From: JALORV01 sp963780715
GTDB taxonomy: Bacteria; Pseudomonadota; Gammaproteobacteria; Burkholderiales; Burkholderiaceae_F
Direction of reading: 5' to 3'
DNA: 64,000 nt
NCBI GenBank assembly: GCA_963780715.1
Contig: CAWADK010000004.1
Location: 1 to 64,000 of the forward strand
Below, one piece after another: positions 55,152 to 64,000 of the stretch. The position numbers and the translations under genes were made by a program. Within the stretch, counting starts at the first letter, position 1. Every line of letters begins with the position of its first letter. The notes beneath the pieces are model-generated. The model made no database searches, was not told the DNA's origin, and saw only the letters and a list, made by a program, of their open reading frames with translations.

Positions 55152-57065
55152 CTACGGACCGAACCGCGGCGACAAGGCGTCGCCGCGAACTCGCAAGGTG
55201 ATCGTCTGCACTCCGCGCTGGCCGCCGAGTTCAACCCGGACCGTGCCGGCGATGGCTAGGTCGGGCGCCACGGCGAAGTCTCCCCGCGCTGCCAGGGCAC
55301 CCGCCCGGCCGCCGGTATCTTCGAAACGGATCCCTGCCGATGAGGCTCCCATCAGCCCGTCGAACTCGGTAAACCGCGTCTGTCCGGCAGCGGTCGCTCC
55401 CTGGGTTGCCGCCAGTCCAAGATTGATGCCGTTGAGGGCTGCCCAGCGTACGGTGAACGGCCCGCCCACGACGCTTTGCCGGATCGCCTCATCCAGTGTG
55501 GCGCCACGCCCAACGACGCTAAGGTCGAGGGCGGCGGTTCCCTGGAACGGCGGTGGCGGCGGCTCCTGGCCAGATGGCGTGTTTCGCAGATGCTGGACGA
55601 CGGTTTCGATGTCGATATTGGTCCCGGTCGCCCGCCCCGTGATGACCCACTCGACGTCGCTCGCGGCATAGAGCATCCCGCTCGTCACGCCGTAGAACCC
55701 GGCCAAGGAGTAGCTCGAAACTTCGATCAGCTTGCCGTCGATCCGTCCATTTGCGCGCACCTCGCTCCAGCGCACCTTGGGACCGAACGGAAGCGTCCAA
55801 CGCTCGGCGTCCAGCCGAAAGTCGAGGACCGGCCGGCCGTCACTCGACTGCGCAGGCCGCAGCACGATGCGCATGGCGCCTTCGGTGTCAAGCTGCCGGA
55901 CCGTCAGCGGGCCAAAGCGCCCGTCGGCACCGCGCCGGATCATCGCTTCGTAGCGGTCCGTCAGAAGGTCCGTGTCGGAGATCCGGATCGATTCAAAGCG
56001 GATCGTTGAAATCTTGTTCGAGAGGTTGTTCGCGGCAGGCGGCAGCTTCATCGCGACGACGCCCGCCTGAGGCAGTGTCAAGCTTAAAGGGGCAACGGTC
56101 GCCTCCCCCCAGACCCACTGGCCGCCCCGCATCGCGCTCCAGAGATCCTTCCAGTTGATCAGCAGCGAAACCTCGTCCGCCTTGATATCGCCAGCGCCGA
56201 TGCCGCGAACGACCATGCGCGGCGACGGCGTGAAGCGGAACTCGGTATCGGTCACCGTCACCGGCTGCCCGAAGACCTCTGACAGCTTGGCCGCGACTTT
56301 GGGAGCGCTGACCTCGCGCTGGAGTGGCTCGACCGTGCTGTAGAGCGCAGCTGCCAGTACTGCCAGAACTGCCACGACAACCAGGCGCTTCATCCAGCGC
56401 CGCACCGCCTGCCGCCGCTGCTCGTCGACCAGTTCCTCAGTGTCGGCTCGGTCGCGCTCTTCCTGCAGGTCCAGCCGGTCCGGAACGTTGACCGTCGTGA
56501 TCGCGAAATGCGTGGCCGCTTCCCAGTCTGGCGCCTTGGTCGTGCTTGAGAGCGCAGTCTTCGTTTCGTGTGAGCGCACACTCACTTGAGAACCGCCGTA
56601 ATCCCTAGACGTCTGGCGCTGGGCCGAGGTGGCTCGCGCCTGGGCTGCCGCCTCCCGCGCGACCTGTGCCGCGGCCTGCTCAACGCGTGCCCGCACCAGC
56701 TCGCTGGCAACGGACTCGTCGGAGTCGCCGAATATCGTGACCGGATCCAGATCGCTCTGCTCGAGAAACTGGGCCACAGCCTCCGGTTCGAGGCGGCCGT
56801 CGGGCGCACCCGGACCGCCCATGCCCACGCCGTCCATCGCGCCCATCGGCTCGACGAGGCCCGCGTCCTGCAGCTTCTTCAACGCGCGCTCGATGCGCTC
56901 GTCATTGAGACTCGGCAAACGCGTCTTCAGGCCCGCCACGTTCAGCCGCCCGTCGAGCAGGATCAGGATCAGTCGCTCGCTCTGCGTGAACTTGTGCGAC
57001 TTTTCATAGACCTCCCGCACACCGCGGTCGGTGCGTCGGTAGATCATCGAAACGTTGAGCGCCAT
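55152..57065 (-). CDS. AsmA-like membrane protein with N-terminal winged-helix-like region
   Basis: A 637-residue protein. Residues about 15-75 (SHKFTQSERLILILLDG through LQDAGLVEP) resemble a winged-helix fold. A low-complexity Ala/Gln/Arg linker follows (about 110-215). One transmembrane helix lies at about 228-245. The rest (about 250-637) is a beta-rich AsmA-like region with the repeating FTPSPRMVVRGIGAGDI and LDLSVVGRGATLDEAI patterns of the AsmA C-terminal family. Orientation: cytoplasmic N-terminus, periplasmic AsmA-like part. AsmA-type proteins are linked to envelope lipid transport; the role of the N-terminal part is unknown. Confidence 0.75.
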   Translation of the reverse strand: MALNVSMIYRRTDRGVREVYEKSHKFTQSERLILILLDGRLNVAGLKTRLPSLNDERIERALKKLQDAGLVEPMGAMDGVGMGGPGAPDGRLEPEAVAQFLEQSDLDPVTIFGDSDESVASELVRARVEQAAAQVAREAAAQARATSAQRQTSRDYGGSQVSVRSHETKTALSSTTKAPDWEAATHFAITTVNVPDRLDLQEERDRADTEELVDEQRRQAVRRWMKRLVVVAVLAVLAAALYSTVEPLQREVSAPKVAAKLSEVFGQPVTVTDTEFRFTPSPRMVVRGIGAGDIKADEVSLLINWKDLWSAMRGGQWVWGEATVAPLSLTLPQAGVVAMKLPPAANNLSNKISTIRFESIRISDTDLLTDRYEAMIRRGADGRFGPLTVRQLDTEGAMRIVLRPAQSSDGRPVLDFRLDAERWTLPFGPKVRWSEVRANGRIDGKLIEVSSYSLAGFYGVTSGMLYAASDVEWVITGRATGTNIDIETVVQHLRNTPSGQEPPPPPFQGTAALDLSVVGRGATLDEAIRQSVVGGPFTVRWAALNGINLGLAATQGATAAGQTRFTEFDGLMGASSAGIRFEDTGGRAGALAARGDFAVAPDLAIAGTVRVELGGQRGVQTITLRVRGDALSPRFGP

Positions 57066-57241
57066 GAGAGTTCGCGCGGGCTCCGCGTGCGCGGAGCATC
57101 GTCACAGATCGATCGATTGTATCGACGAAGGGCGCGAAATCACACGCCACCGTTCGGTCGATAAGCGGGCACATCAGGCGCCAGTCGAGGGAGCCGAGGT
57201 CCCGCGTTTGCGGCGGACCCGGCGTCCGCAGGCGTACTGCC

Positions 57242-58244
57242 TCAGTTCGCGGCGGCCGCGCCCTGCAGTCGTCGACGCGCCCACCACGCGTTCAGCTCGC
57301 CGACGATGCCGCGCCTGAATGACATCACGCACACGACGAAGATCAGGCCGATCACCACCGTGACCGCTTCGCCGAGGCCGTTGAACCACTCGATGCCGGT
57401 CACGCGGCCGAGGAACATGCCGATGTCGCCGACCTTGTTCTCGAGCGCGACGACGACGAACGCTCCGAGAATCGGGCCGAGCATCGTGCCCATGCCCCCC
57501 ATCAGCACCATCAGGATCACAAGGCCCGACGTGCTCCAGTGTGCGTCGGTCAGCGTCGCGAAACCGAGCACGAGTGTCTTGGTCGCGCCCGCGAGTCCGG
57601 CGAGCGCAGCCGACAGCACGAATGCCAGCAGCTTGAAGCGCGCGGTGTCGTAGCCGAGCGAGGTCGCGCGCGCTTCATTCTCGCGGATCGCCTTCAGCAC
57701 CTGGCCGAATGGCGAGTGCACCGTGCGAAAGATCAGCAGGAACGACAGCACGAAGATACCCAGCACCACGTAGTACAGGGTGACGTCGCTCTCGAGATTC
57801 ACGAATCCCAGCAGCGTGCCGCGCGGCACCGACTGCAGGCCGTCCTCGCCACCGGTAAATGGCGGCCTGCAGGAAGAAGAAGTACAGCATCTGGGCCAGC
57901 GCCAGCGTGATCATCGAGAAGTAGATGCCGCTGCGCCGGATCGCCAGCATGCCCATCACGAGGCCCAGTACCGCGCCGGCAACCACGCCGACCAGCAGGC
58001 CCAGTTCGGTGGGCAGCCCCCAGACTTTCAGTGCGTGTCCGGCCGCATACGCCGCGCCACCGAGAAAGGCCGCATGACCGAACGACAGCAGTCCCGTGAA
58101 TCCGATCAGCAGGTTGAAGGCGCACGCAAAGAGCGCGTAGCACATGACCTTCATCACGAACACCGGATAGGCGCCGAAGAGCGGCAGCACGGCGACGCCC
58201 GCGAGCAGCACCGCGTACAGGATGAACTCGCGCGGCAGCTTCAC
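57242..58244 (-). CDS. livM: Branched-chain amino-acid-type ABC permease LivM (one frame break)
   Basis: Second permease of a HAAT-family importer. The first frame covers the start to MLYFFFLQA; the second frame carries GTLLGFVNLESDVTLYYVVL to the end. One surplus base at about 57861-57867 restores LQAPFTGGEDGLQSVPRG. The corrected product has 333 residues with about nine membrane segments. It follows livH with a 1-bp gap. Confidence 0.92.
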
Positions 58245-58245
58245 G

Positions 58246-59133
58246 CTATTTCTCCTTGCCGAAGAGGCCCGCCGGCCGGATCAGCAGCACGATCGCCATG
58301 ATCAGGAACACGACCGTCGACGAGGCTTCCGGATAGAAGACCTTGGTGAACCCTTCGATGACGCCGAGTCCGAGCCCGGTCAGGATCGACCCGAGGATCG
58401 ACCCCATGCCGCCGATGACGACGACGGCGAACACGACGATGATCAGGTTGCTGCCCATCAGCGGCTGCACCTGCAGGATCGGTGCGGCAAGCACGCCGGC
58501 GAAGCCCGCGAGCGCGACACCAAAGCCGTAGGTCAGCGTCACCATCAGCGGAACGTTGACGCCGAACGCCTCGGTCAGCTTGGCGTTCTCGGTGCCCGCG
58601 CGCAGCAGCGCGCCCAGCTTGGTGCGCTCGATGACGTACCAGGTTCCGAGGCAGACGACGAGCGAGGCGACGACGACCCACGCCCGGTAATTGGGCATGA
58701 TCATGAAGCCGAGGTTGGTGGCACCCGTCAGCGCTTCCGGCACCTGGTACGGGAGCCCGGACACACCGTAAAAGGAACGGAAGAAACCCTCGATCAGCAG
58801 CGTCAGGCCGAAAGTCAGCAGCAGGCCGTACAGGTGATCGAGCTTGTACAGGTGCCGCAGCAGGAGCCGCTCGACGATGATGCCGAACAGGCCCACCAGC
58901 AGTGGCGCCACGACCAGCATCACCCAGTAGTTGATGCCGAAGTACGTGAGCCCCATCCACGCGAAGATCGCACCCATCATGTAGAGGGCGCCGTGCGCGA
59001 AGTTGATGACGTTCAGCAGCCCGAAAATGACCGCGAGTCCCAGCGACAGCATCGCGTAGAACGAGCCGTTGACGAGCCCGAGCAGCAACTGGCTCAGCAG
59101 GGCCGGCAGGGGGATGCCGAACAGCTCGGTCAT
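58246..59133 (-). CDS. livH: Branched-chain amino-acid-type ABC permease LivH
   Basis: First permease, 295 residues from the ATG at 59133 (MTELFGIPLPALLSQ). Conserved NGSFYAMLSLGLAVIFGLLNVINFAHGAL at the N-terminus (quoted in part) and about eight membrane segments. It is separated from livK by a strong hairpin. Confidence 0.93.
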   Translation of the reverse strand: MTELFGIPLPALLSQLLLGLVNGSFYAMLSLGLAVIFGLLNVINFAHGALYMMGAIFAWMGLTYFGINYWVMLVVAPLLVGLFGIIVERLLLRHLYKLDHLYGLLLTFGLTLLIEGFFRSFYGVSGLPYQVPEALTGATNLGFMIMPNYRAWVVVASLVVCLGTWYVIERTKLGALLRAGTENAKLTEAFGVNVPLMVTLTYGFGVALAGFAGVLAAPILQVQPLMGSNLIIVVFAVVVIGGMGSILGSILTGLGLGVIEGFTKVFYPEASSTVVFLIMAIVLLIRPAGLFGKEK

Positions 59134-59168
59134 GGCGTGCGTCTTGGCAGGGGCGTGAAGTGCTCGCG

Positions 59169-59199
59169 GGCGTGCGCCGTCAAGCCGACGGCGCACGCC
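59169..59199 (-). promoter_or_regulatory. 13-bp intercistronic hairpin between livK and livH
   Basis: A perfect 13-bp stem, GGCGTGCGCCGTC (59169-59181) with GACGGCGCACGCC (59187-59199), and a 5-base loop, lie 14 bp past the livK stop with no T-run. Such hairpins after a binding-protein gene usually stabilise its mRNA and lower permease expression, which fits the need for excess binding protein. Confidence 0.6.
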
Positions 59200-59213
59200 T
59201 GCTCGAGCTCAGG

Positions 59214-60423
59214 CTATTTCAGCGCGCACTTCGTTCCGCCTGCAGGCGCGAAGGCGACGGCGCCAGGAATCGTCTGCGCGACCTTGAAGTAATCCCACGG
59301 CGTCTTCGACTCCGCCGGGCTCTTCACCTGCATCAAGTACATGTCGTGGACCATTCGTCCGTTCGGCAAGACCTTGCCGCCCTTTGCGAACATGTCGTTA
59401 ATGGTCGTCTTCTTAAAGTAGGCCATGACTGTATCGGCGTCATCGGTCCCGGTGGCTTTGACCGCGACGAGATAGTTGCTGACTGCCGAGTAGTCAGCAG
59501 CTTGCAGCATTGAGGGCATGCGCTTCATCTTGCCGAAGAAGCGATTGCCCCAGGCGCGCGTTTCGTTGTTCAGGTCCCAGTACCAGCCAGTGGTCAAGTA
59601 CATCCCCTCCGTGGTCTTCAGGCCCAGTGCATGGATGTCGTTGATGAACATCAGCAGGCCGGCGAGCTTCATCGTCTTTGTGACACCGAATTCGTTGGCG
59701 GCCTTGATCGAGTTGATCGTGTCACCACCGGCATTCGCCAGACCCAGAATCTGCGCCTTGCTGTTCTGTGCCTGCAGCAGGAAGGACGAGAAATCGGAAG
59801 CATTCAAGGGCGCACGCACCGCGCCAACCACCGTGCCGCCCGCCGCCTTAACAACGTCGCTCGTGTCCTTCTCAAGCGAGTGCCCGAAGGCATAGTCGGC
59901 GGTCAGGAAGAACCAGGACTTGCCGCCGGTCTTCACCACGGCTGAGCCAGTGCCGTTGGCGAGCGCCACCGTGTCATACGCATAGTGAATCGTGTACGGC
60001 GTGCAATCTTCGTTGGTCAGCCGCGAACTCGCTGCGCCGATCGAAATGTAGGGTCGCTTCTTTTCAGCGGCAACCTTCGCACTGGCCAGCGCCGTCGCCG
60101 AATTGGTGCCGCCGATGATCACGTCGGCACCCGACTGGTCGATCCACTCGCGCACCTTGCGACGAGGCGATATCGGCCTTGTTCTGATGGTCGGCGTACA
60201 CCAGTTCGATCTTCTTGCCGGGAAACTGCTTCTCCATGTCGGCGATCGCCATGCGGATGGCCTCGACTCCGCCCGGGCCGTCGATGTCCGAATAGAGCGA
60301 CGACATGTCGGTGATGAAACCGATGACGATCTTGTCGCCCGACAGCTTCTGGGCCTGCGCGCTCGAGAATCCCAGCGCCAGACCACATGCCGCGACGGCC
60401 GCGGCGATCTTCTTCAACTTCAT
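59214..60423 (-). CDS. livK: Branched-chain amino-acid-type periplasmic binding protein (one frame break)
   Basis: Type 1 periplasmic binding protein. The ATG at 60423 follows GGAGGAG and gives signal peptide MKLKKIAAAVAACGLALGF cut near AQA. The frames switch at about 60160-60168 (HQNKADIAS to KVREWIDQSGADVIIGGTNS); one surplus base explains it. The corrected product has 402 residues. Ligand is unknown; this subfamily often takes up substrates other than branched-chain amino acids. Confidence 0.92.
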
Positions 60424-60454
60424 TGTCATCTCCTCCTCGAAAAGGTGTTCACTG

Positions 60455-61159
60455 CTAGACACCGAGCAACTGATGCAGTGTTTCTTCCTTGGCCTTCAAT
60501 TCCGCTGCGGCGAAGGTTTCGACGATGCGCCCATGCTCCATGACATAAAACCGGTCCGCCAGCGGCGCCGCGAACCGGAAATTCTGTTCGACCATGACAA
60601 TGGTGTAGCCGCGCGCCTTGAGCGCGCGGATCATCTCGCCAAGCTTCTTGACGATGACGGGCGCCAGCCCCTCGGAGATCTCGTCGAGCAGCAGCAGGTG
60701 GGCGCCGGTGCGCAGGATACGGGCTACGGCCAGCATCTGCTGCTCTCCGCCGGACAGGCGCGAGCCCTGGCTCTTGGCGCGCTCCTTCAGGTTCGGAAAC
60801 ATCGCGTAGATCTCGTCGACGCTCATGCCGCCGCTGGCATCGACGCGCGGCGGCAGCATCAGGTTCTCCTCGCACGACAGGCTGGAGAAGATGCCGCGCT
60901 CTTCCGGGCAGTAGCCGATGCCGAGGTGCGCCACGCGATGCGTCGCCATGCCGATCGTCTCGGTGCCGTTGACCTGGATCGAGCCCTTGCGCGTGCCCGT
61001 CAGGCCCATGATCGCGCGCAGCGTCGTCGTGCGTCCGGCGCCATTGCGTCCCAACAGGGTGACGACCTCGCCGCGCCCGACGTGAAGATCCACGCCATGC
61101 AGGATGTGCGACTCGCCATACCAGGCGTGCAGCTCGCGGATGTCGAGCGCGTTCGTCAT
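60455..61159 (-). CDS. livF: Branched-chain amino-acid-type ABC ATPase LivF, Walker A Lys replaced by Arg
   Basis: ATPase subunit, 234 residues. Signature LSGGEQQMLAVARIL and Walker B LLLLDEISEGLAP are intact. The Walker A reads GRNGAGRTT, with Arg instead of the invariant Lys (codon CGC at about 61037). The codon is clean, so this is not an obvious one-base error. The change would normally impair ATP hydrolysis unless the partner LivG site drives transport. It starts 1 bp after livG. Confidence 0.93.
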   Translation of the reverse strand: MTNALDIRELHAWYGESHILHGVDLHVGRGEVVTLLGRNGAGRTTTLRAIMGLTGTRKGSIQVNGTETIGMATHRVAHLGIGYCPEERGIFSSLSCEENLMLPPRVDASGGMSVDEIYAMFPNLKERAKSQGSRLSGGEQQMLAVARILRTGAHLLLLDEISEGLAPVIVKKLGEMIRALKARGYTIVMVEQNFRFAAPLADRFYVMEHGRIVETFAAAELKAKEETLHQLLGV

Positions 61160-61160
61160 C

Positions 61161-61944
61161 CTAGTGCCCGATGCCTTCGAGTTCGGCCGCGCTGGTGCCC
61201 ATGTAGGCTTCCATGACCGCAGCGTTTCTGGAGACGGTCTCGTAGGGCCCCTCGGCCAGCACCGACCCCCGCGCGAGCACCGTGATCATGTCGGCGATGC
61301 TCGAGACGACATTCATGTTGTGCTCGACCATCAGCACCGTCCGGCCCACGGCCACCTTCTTGATCAGCTCGGTGACGCGCGCCACGTCCTCGTGCCCCAT
61401 GCCCTGGGTCGGCTCGTCGAGCAGCATCAGTTCAGGCTCGGTCGCCAGCGTGGTCGCGATCTCGAGCGCCCGCTTGCGGCCGTAGGGCAGCGACACGGTC
61501 TCGACCTCGGCAAAGGATCGCAGATCGACCTGGTCGAGCAATTCGAGCGCGCGGCTGTTCATCGAATCGAGGACGCGCTCGCTGCGCCAGAACTGGAACG
61601 ACAGCCCGGTCGAGCGCTGCAGCGCGATGCGGACGTTTTCCAGCACGGTCAGGTGCGGAAACACCGAGGAGATCTGGTAGGAGCGCACGATGCCGCGGCG
61701 TGCGATGTGCTCCGGCGTCTCGCGCGTGATGTCGATGCCGTTGAACAGGATCTGCCCGCGCGTCGGCGTCAGGAACTTCGTCAGCAGGTTGAAGCAGGTC
61801 GTCTTGCCGGCGCCGTTCGGGCCCGATCAGCGCATGAATCGCCCCGCGCCGGACCTTGAGGTTGACGTCGTTGACCGCGACAAAGCCCTTGAACTCCTTC
61901 GTCAGGCCACGCGTCTCGAGAATGATTTCGGCTTGGGTGCTCAT
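61161..61944 (-). CDS. livG: Branched-chain amino-acid-type ABC ATPase LivG (one frame break)
   Basis: Second ATPase subunit. The ATG at 61944 (MSTQAEIILETRGL) overlaps the stop of the dehydrogenase gene (ATGA). The frame breaks inside Walker A at about 61819-61824; removing one base restores ALIGPNGAGKTT, with the normal Lys. The corrected length is 260 residues. Walker B LMLLDEPTQGM and H-loop VEHNMNVV are intact. Confidence 0.92.
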
Positions 61945-63081
61945 GCGGAGGCGGCGAGCATAGCAATGTAATCCGCGTGGGTGGCGACGCGCGGATTGGT
62001 GGCGTGGCAATGGTCCTTCAGCGCGTTGGTCGCCACGTCGTCATACAACTCGGCCGTGATTCCCATCTCGTCGAGACCATCGGGCAGTCCCAGCCGCCGG
62101 TTGAGCGAACGGATCGCCGCGGCCAGCGCTTCACCGCCGGACACGCCGAACACGCTGGCGATCGACTGCACCCGTTCCGGCACCGCGCGCTCGTTGAACT
62201 TGATCACTTCGGGCAACAGCACGGCGTTCAGCGTTCCATGGTGCGGGCCGATCTTCTCGGCACCCAGCTTGAGCCCGCCCAACGCGTGCGACAGCGAGTG
62301 CACTGCGCCAAGGCCCTTCTGGAAAGCCATGGCCCCCTGCATCGAGGCGCTCATCATGTTCCAGCGCGCCGCCGGGTCGCGCGGTTCCTGGGTCGCCTTC
62401 TCGATGTGCTTGAGTCCCCGCGCCAGTCCGTCGAATGCGATGGCGTCGGCTGGTGGATTGACCGCCTTGGAAAGAAAAGTCTCGATGCAATGCGCGATCG
62501 CATCCATGCCGGTCGCGGCGGTGAGCCGGGGCGGAAGCCCGTAGGTCAGTTCCGGGTCGCACACCGCCGTCTTGGGCACCAGGTGCCAGGAGTGAAAGCC
62601 GAGCTTGCGGCCGTCGTCGAGCACGATGATCGCGCCGCGCGCCACTTCGCTGCCGGTGCCCGCGGTGGTCGGGATCGCAATCAGCGGAGCGACGCTCGCG
62701 GTGATCTTCGGGCTGCCGCCGAGGATCGTCGCGTAGTCGGCGAGTACACCCGGATGCGTCGCCATGATTGCGACGCCCTTCGCGAGATCGATCGCGCTGC
62801 CGCCACCGAGCGCGATGAGGCCATCGGCGCCATGCCCACGGTAGGCGTCGACCGCGGCCATGACCGCGGATTCGGTCGGATTGGACGGCGTTGCGTCGAA
62901 CACCGCCACCGGCAGGTCCCCGAGCGAGCCGAGCAATCGATCGAGCAGTCCCGCCGCCGACCACCCCCTTGTCCGTGCAGATGAGCGGACGACGGATGCT
63001 GCTGCGCTCACACTCCGCCGGCACCAGTCTTATGGCGCCGAAGTCGAACTGGACCTGGGTGATGTAATAGATGAGGCCCAC
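61941..63081 (-). CDS. Iron-containing alcohol dehydrogenase (one frame break)
   Basis: Fe-ADH (type III) family oxidoreductase, NAD(P)-linked. The GTG at 63081 follows CAGGAG (MGLIYYITQVQFDFG). The frame breaks at a run of five C (62964-62968): one surplus base. The restored product has 379 residues. The nucleotide motif ALGGGSAIDLAKG and metal-ligand regions TGMDAIAHCIE, GAVHSLSHALGG and GPHHGTLN are all present. It is the first gene of the operon that continues with livG-F-K-H-M and is coupled to livG by ATGA. Substrate unknown. Confidence 0.9.
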
Positions 63082-63213
63082 TGCGGTCTCCTGCGTGTGT
63101 GGGAGTGGCGTTCCGTCCGACGCCGCGCGGACGCAAAGTATGTCCGCCCGTTGCCGCAGGCGCAATGACAGGCCAGCCACTTCACGCCGCTTGCGACGCC
63201 ACGCGGCGGCGAG

Positions 63214-63232
63214 GGCCGGCGTAACGCCGGCC
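63214..63232 (-). terminator. Hairpin after pckG
   Basis: A perfect 8-bp stem GGCCGGCG (63214-63221) / CGCCGGCC (63225-63232) with a TAA loop lies 36 bp past the pckG stop on the minus strand. No T-run is present, so it may be a weak or factor-assisted terminator. Confidence 0.45.
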
Positions 63233-63267
63233 GCGCCAGTGCAACCCCCGAGTGACCCCGATCGAGC

Positions 63268-64000
63268 CTAGGCCGCCAGCCGTGCCGCGAGCGCGGCACG
63301 CGTCTGCTCGAGTTCCGGCGGCAGATGCGGATTCAGCTTGCCGAACAGCTCCGCGTGCGAAGCGACCTCCTTGCGCCAGTCCGACGCATCGATCGCAGTG
63401 ATCTGCTCGTAGCGGTCACGCGGAAACTCCAGGCCGTTCCACTTGAGGTCGTCGTAGCGCGGCGTAACGCCGAAGAGATGCTCGGCTCCTTCGGCCCGAC
63501 CCTCGATGCGATCGATGATCCACTCCAGCACGCGCATGTTCTCGCCGAATCCGGGCCAGACGAACTTGCCGTCGGCATCGGTGCGGAACCAGTTCACGGT
63601 GAAGATCTTCGGCAGCTGCGCGCCGCTCGCCTGCAGTTCGCGGCCGAGCTTGATCCAGTGGCCGAAGTGATCGCCCATGTTGTAGCCGCAGAACGGCAGC
63701 ATCGCGAACGGGTCGCGGCGCAGCACGCCCTGGGCGCCCTGCTGTGCGGCCGTGGTCTCGGAGCCCATGGTCGCCGCCATGTAGACGCCTTCGACCCAGT
63801 TGCGCGCCTCGGTCACCAGCGGCACCGTGGTCGAACGTCGACCACCGAAGAGGAACGCATCGAGCGCGACGCCGTTCGGGTCTTCCCAGTCGGCGTCGAT
63901 CGAGGGGCACTGCGCGGCCGCAACGGTAAAGCGCGCATTCGGGTGGGCCGCCTTGCGCCCGGCCTTGCCGTCTTCCGGCGTCCAGTCCTTGCCTTGCCAG
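63268..64000 (-). CDS. pckG: Phosphoenolpyruvate carboxykinase (GTP), 5'-truncated
   Basis: Gluconeogenic enzyme making PEP from oxaloacetate with GTP. The frame is open to the window edge, so only the C-terminal 243 or so residues are seen. Clear GTP-type motifs are FGGRRSTTVPLVTEA, MAATMGSE and MLPFCGYNMGDHFGHW; the nucleotide-binding PFCGYN is diagnostic for this type. The N-terminal part lies outside the window. Confidence 0.95.
   Translation of the reverse strand, partial: WQGKDWTPEDGKAGRKAAHPNARFTVAAAQCPSIDADWEDPNGVALDAFLFGGRRSTTVPLVTEARNWVEGVYMAATMGSETTAAQQGAQGVLRRDPFAMLPFCGYNMGDHFGHWIKLGRELQASGAQLPKIFTVNWFRTDADGKFVWPGFGENMRVLEWIIDRIEGRAEGAEHLFGVTPRYDDLKWNGLEFPRDRYEQITAIDASDWRKEVASHAELFGKLNPHLPPELEQTRAALAARLAA

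Overview
The window is high-GC DNA from a purple phototrophic proteobacterium, most likely a betaproteobacterium (Burkholderiales-like). That placement is an inference. It rests on the mix of aerobic (AcsF) and anaerobic (BchE) cyclases, spirilloxanthin-type carotenoid genes, c5-type cytochrome domains, an atpIBEFHAGDC operon beside parB-parA-rsmG-mnmG, and Burkholderiales-like transport and envelope genes. No insertion sequence, prophage or CRISPR array was seen.

Positions 1-33,100 hold the right-hand part of a photosynthesis gene cluster. On the + strand lie acsF (cut by the window edge), puhE and dxs. Facing them is a leftward superoperon reading bchC-bchX-bchY-bchZ-pufB-orf74-pufA-pufL-pufM-orf71-pufC. 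Further right are crtE-crtF (leftward), crtD-crtC (rightward), a DUF3422 gene with a tiny membrane-protein gene beside it, crtI-crtB, bchE-bchJ-bchO and bchI-bchD (all leftward), then the regulators ppsR and bphP (rightward) and a convergent heme oxygenase. The enzymes supply isoprenoid precursor (dxs), close ring E (acsF/bchE), insert Mg (bchI/D), reduce chlorin to bacteriochlorin (bchX/Y/Z, bchC) and make methoxylated acyclic carotenoids (crtE, B, I, C, D, F). The pigments serve an RC-LH1 core encoded by puf. PpsR-type palindromes (TGT-N12-ACA), mostly in tandem pairs, sit before bchC, crtE/crtD, crtI and bchE. A PpsR lacking the usual HTH cysteine, next to a kinase-less bacteriophytochrome and its heme oxygenase, suggests far-red light control rather than simple redox control.

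The puf operon is unusual. A single-helix protein is encoded between pufB and pufA. A 71-residue protein is start/stop-coupled between pufM and pufC. The tetraheme PufC lipoprotein carries a C-terminal OmpA-like domain.

Positions 33,100-41,500 hold tRNA-Arg(CCG), a membrane-anchored triheme cytochrome c, an ECF sigma/anti-sigma/lipoprotein operon, priA, hemE, a DUF167 gene, a 53-residue secreted peptide, a TonB-C-like lipoprotein and a universal stress protein. Positions 41,500-55,100 form an origin-proximal housekeeping block: the ATP synthase operon, parB, a GNAT gene, parA, a lipocalin, a LysE exporter, rsmG, mnmG, and two parS sites just upstream of mnmG. From 55,100 to the end are an AsmA-like protein, a branched-chain amino-acid-type ABC operon with an iron alcohol dehydrogenase, and the end of GTP-type PEP carboxykinase.

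Eleven otherwise intact genes (bchZ, crtF, crtD, atpD, atpA, lysE-like, mnmG, livM, livK, livG, Fe-ADH) each carry one frame break, and nearly all look like one surplus base, often in a short homopolymer. This pattern points to uncorrected sequencing error rather than real pseudogenes. Coordinates for these genes span the whole reconstructed gene.
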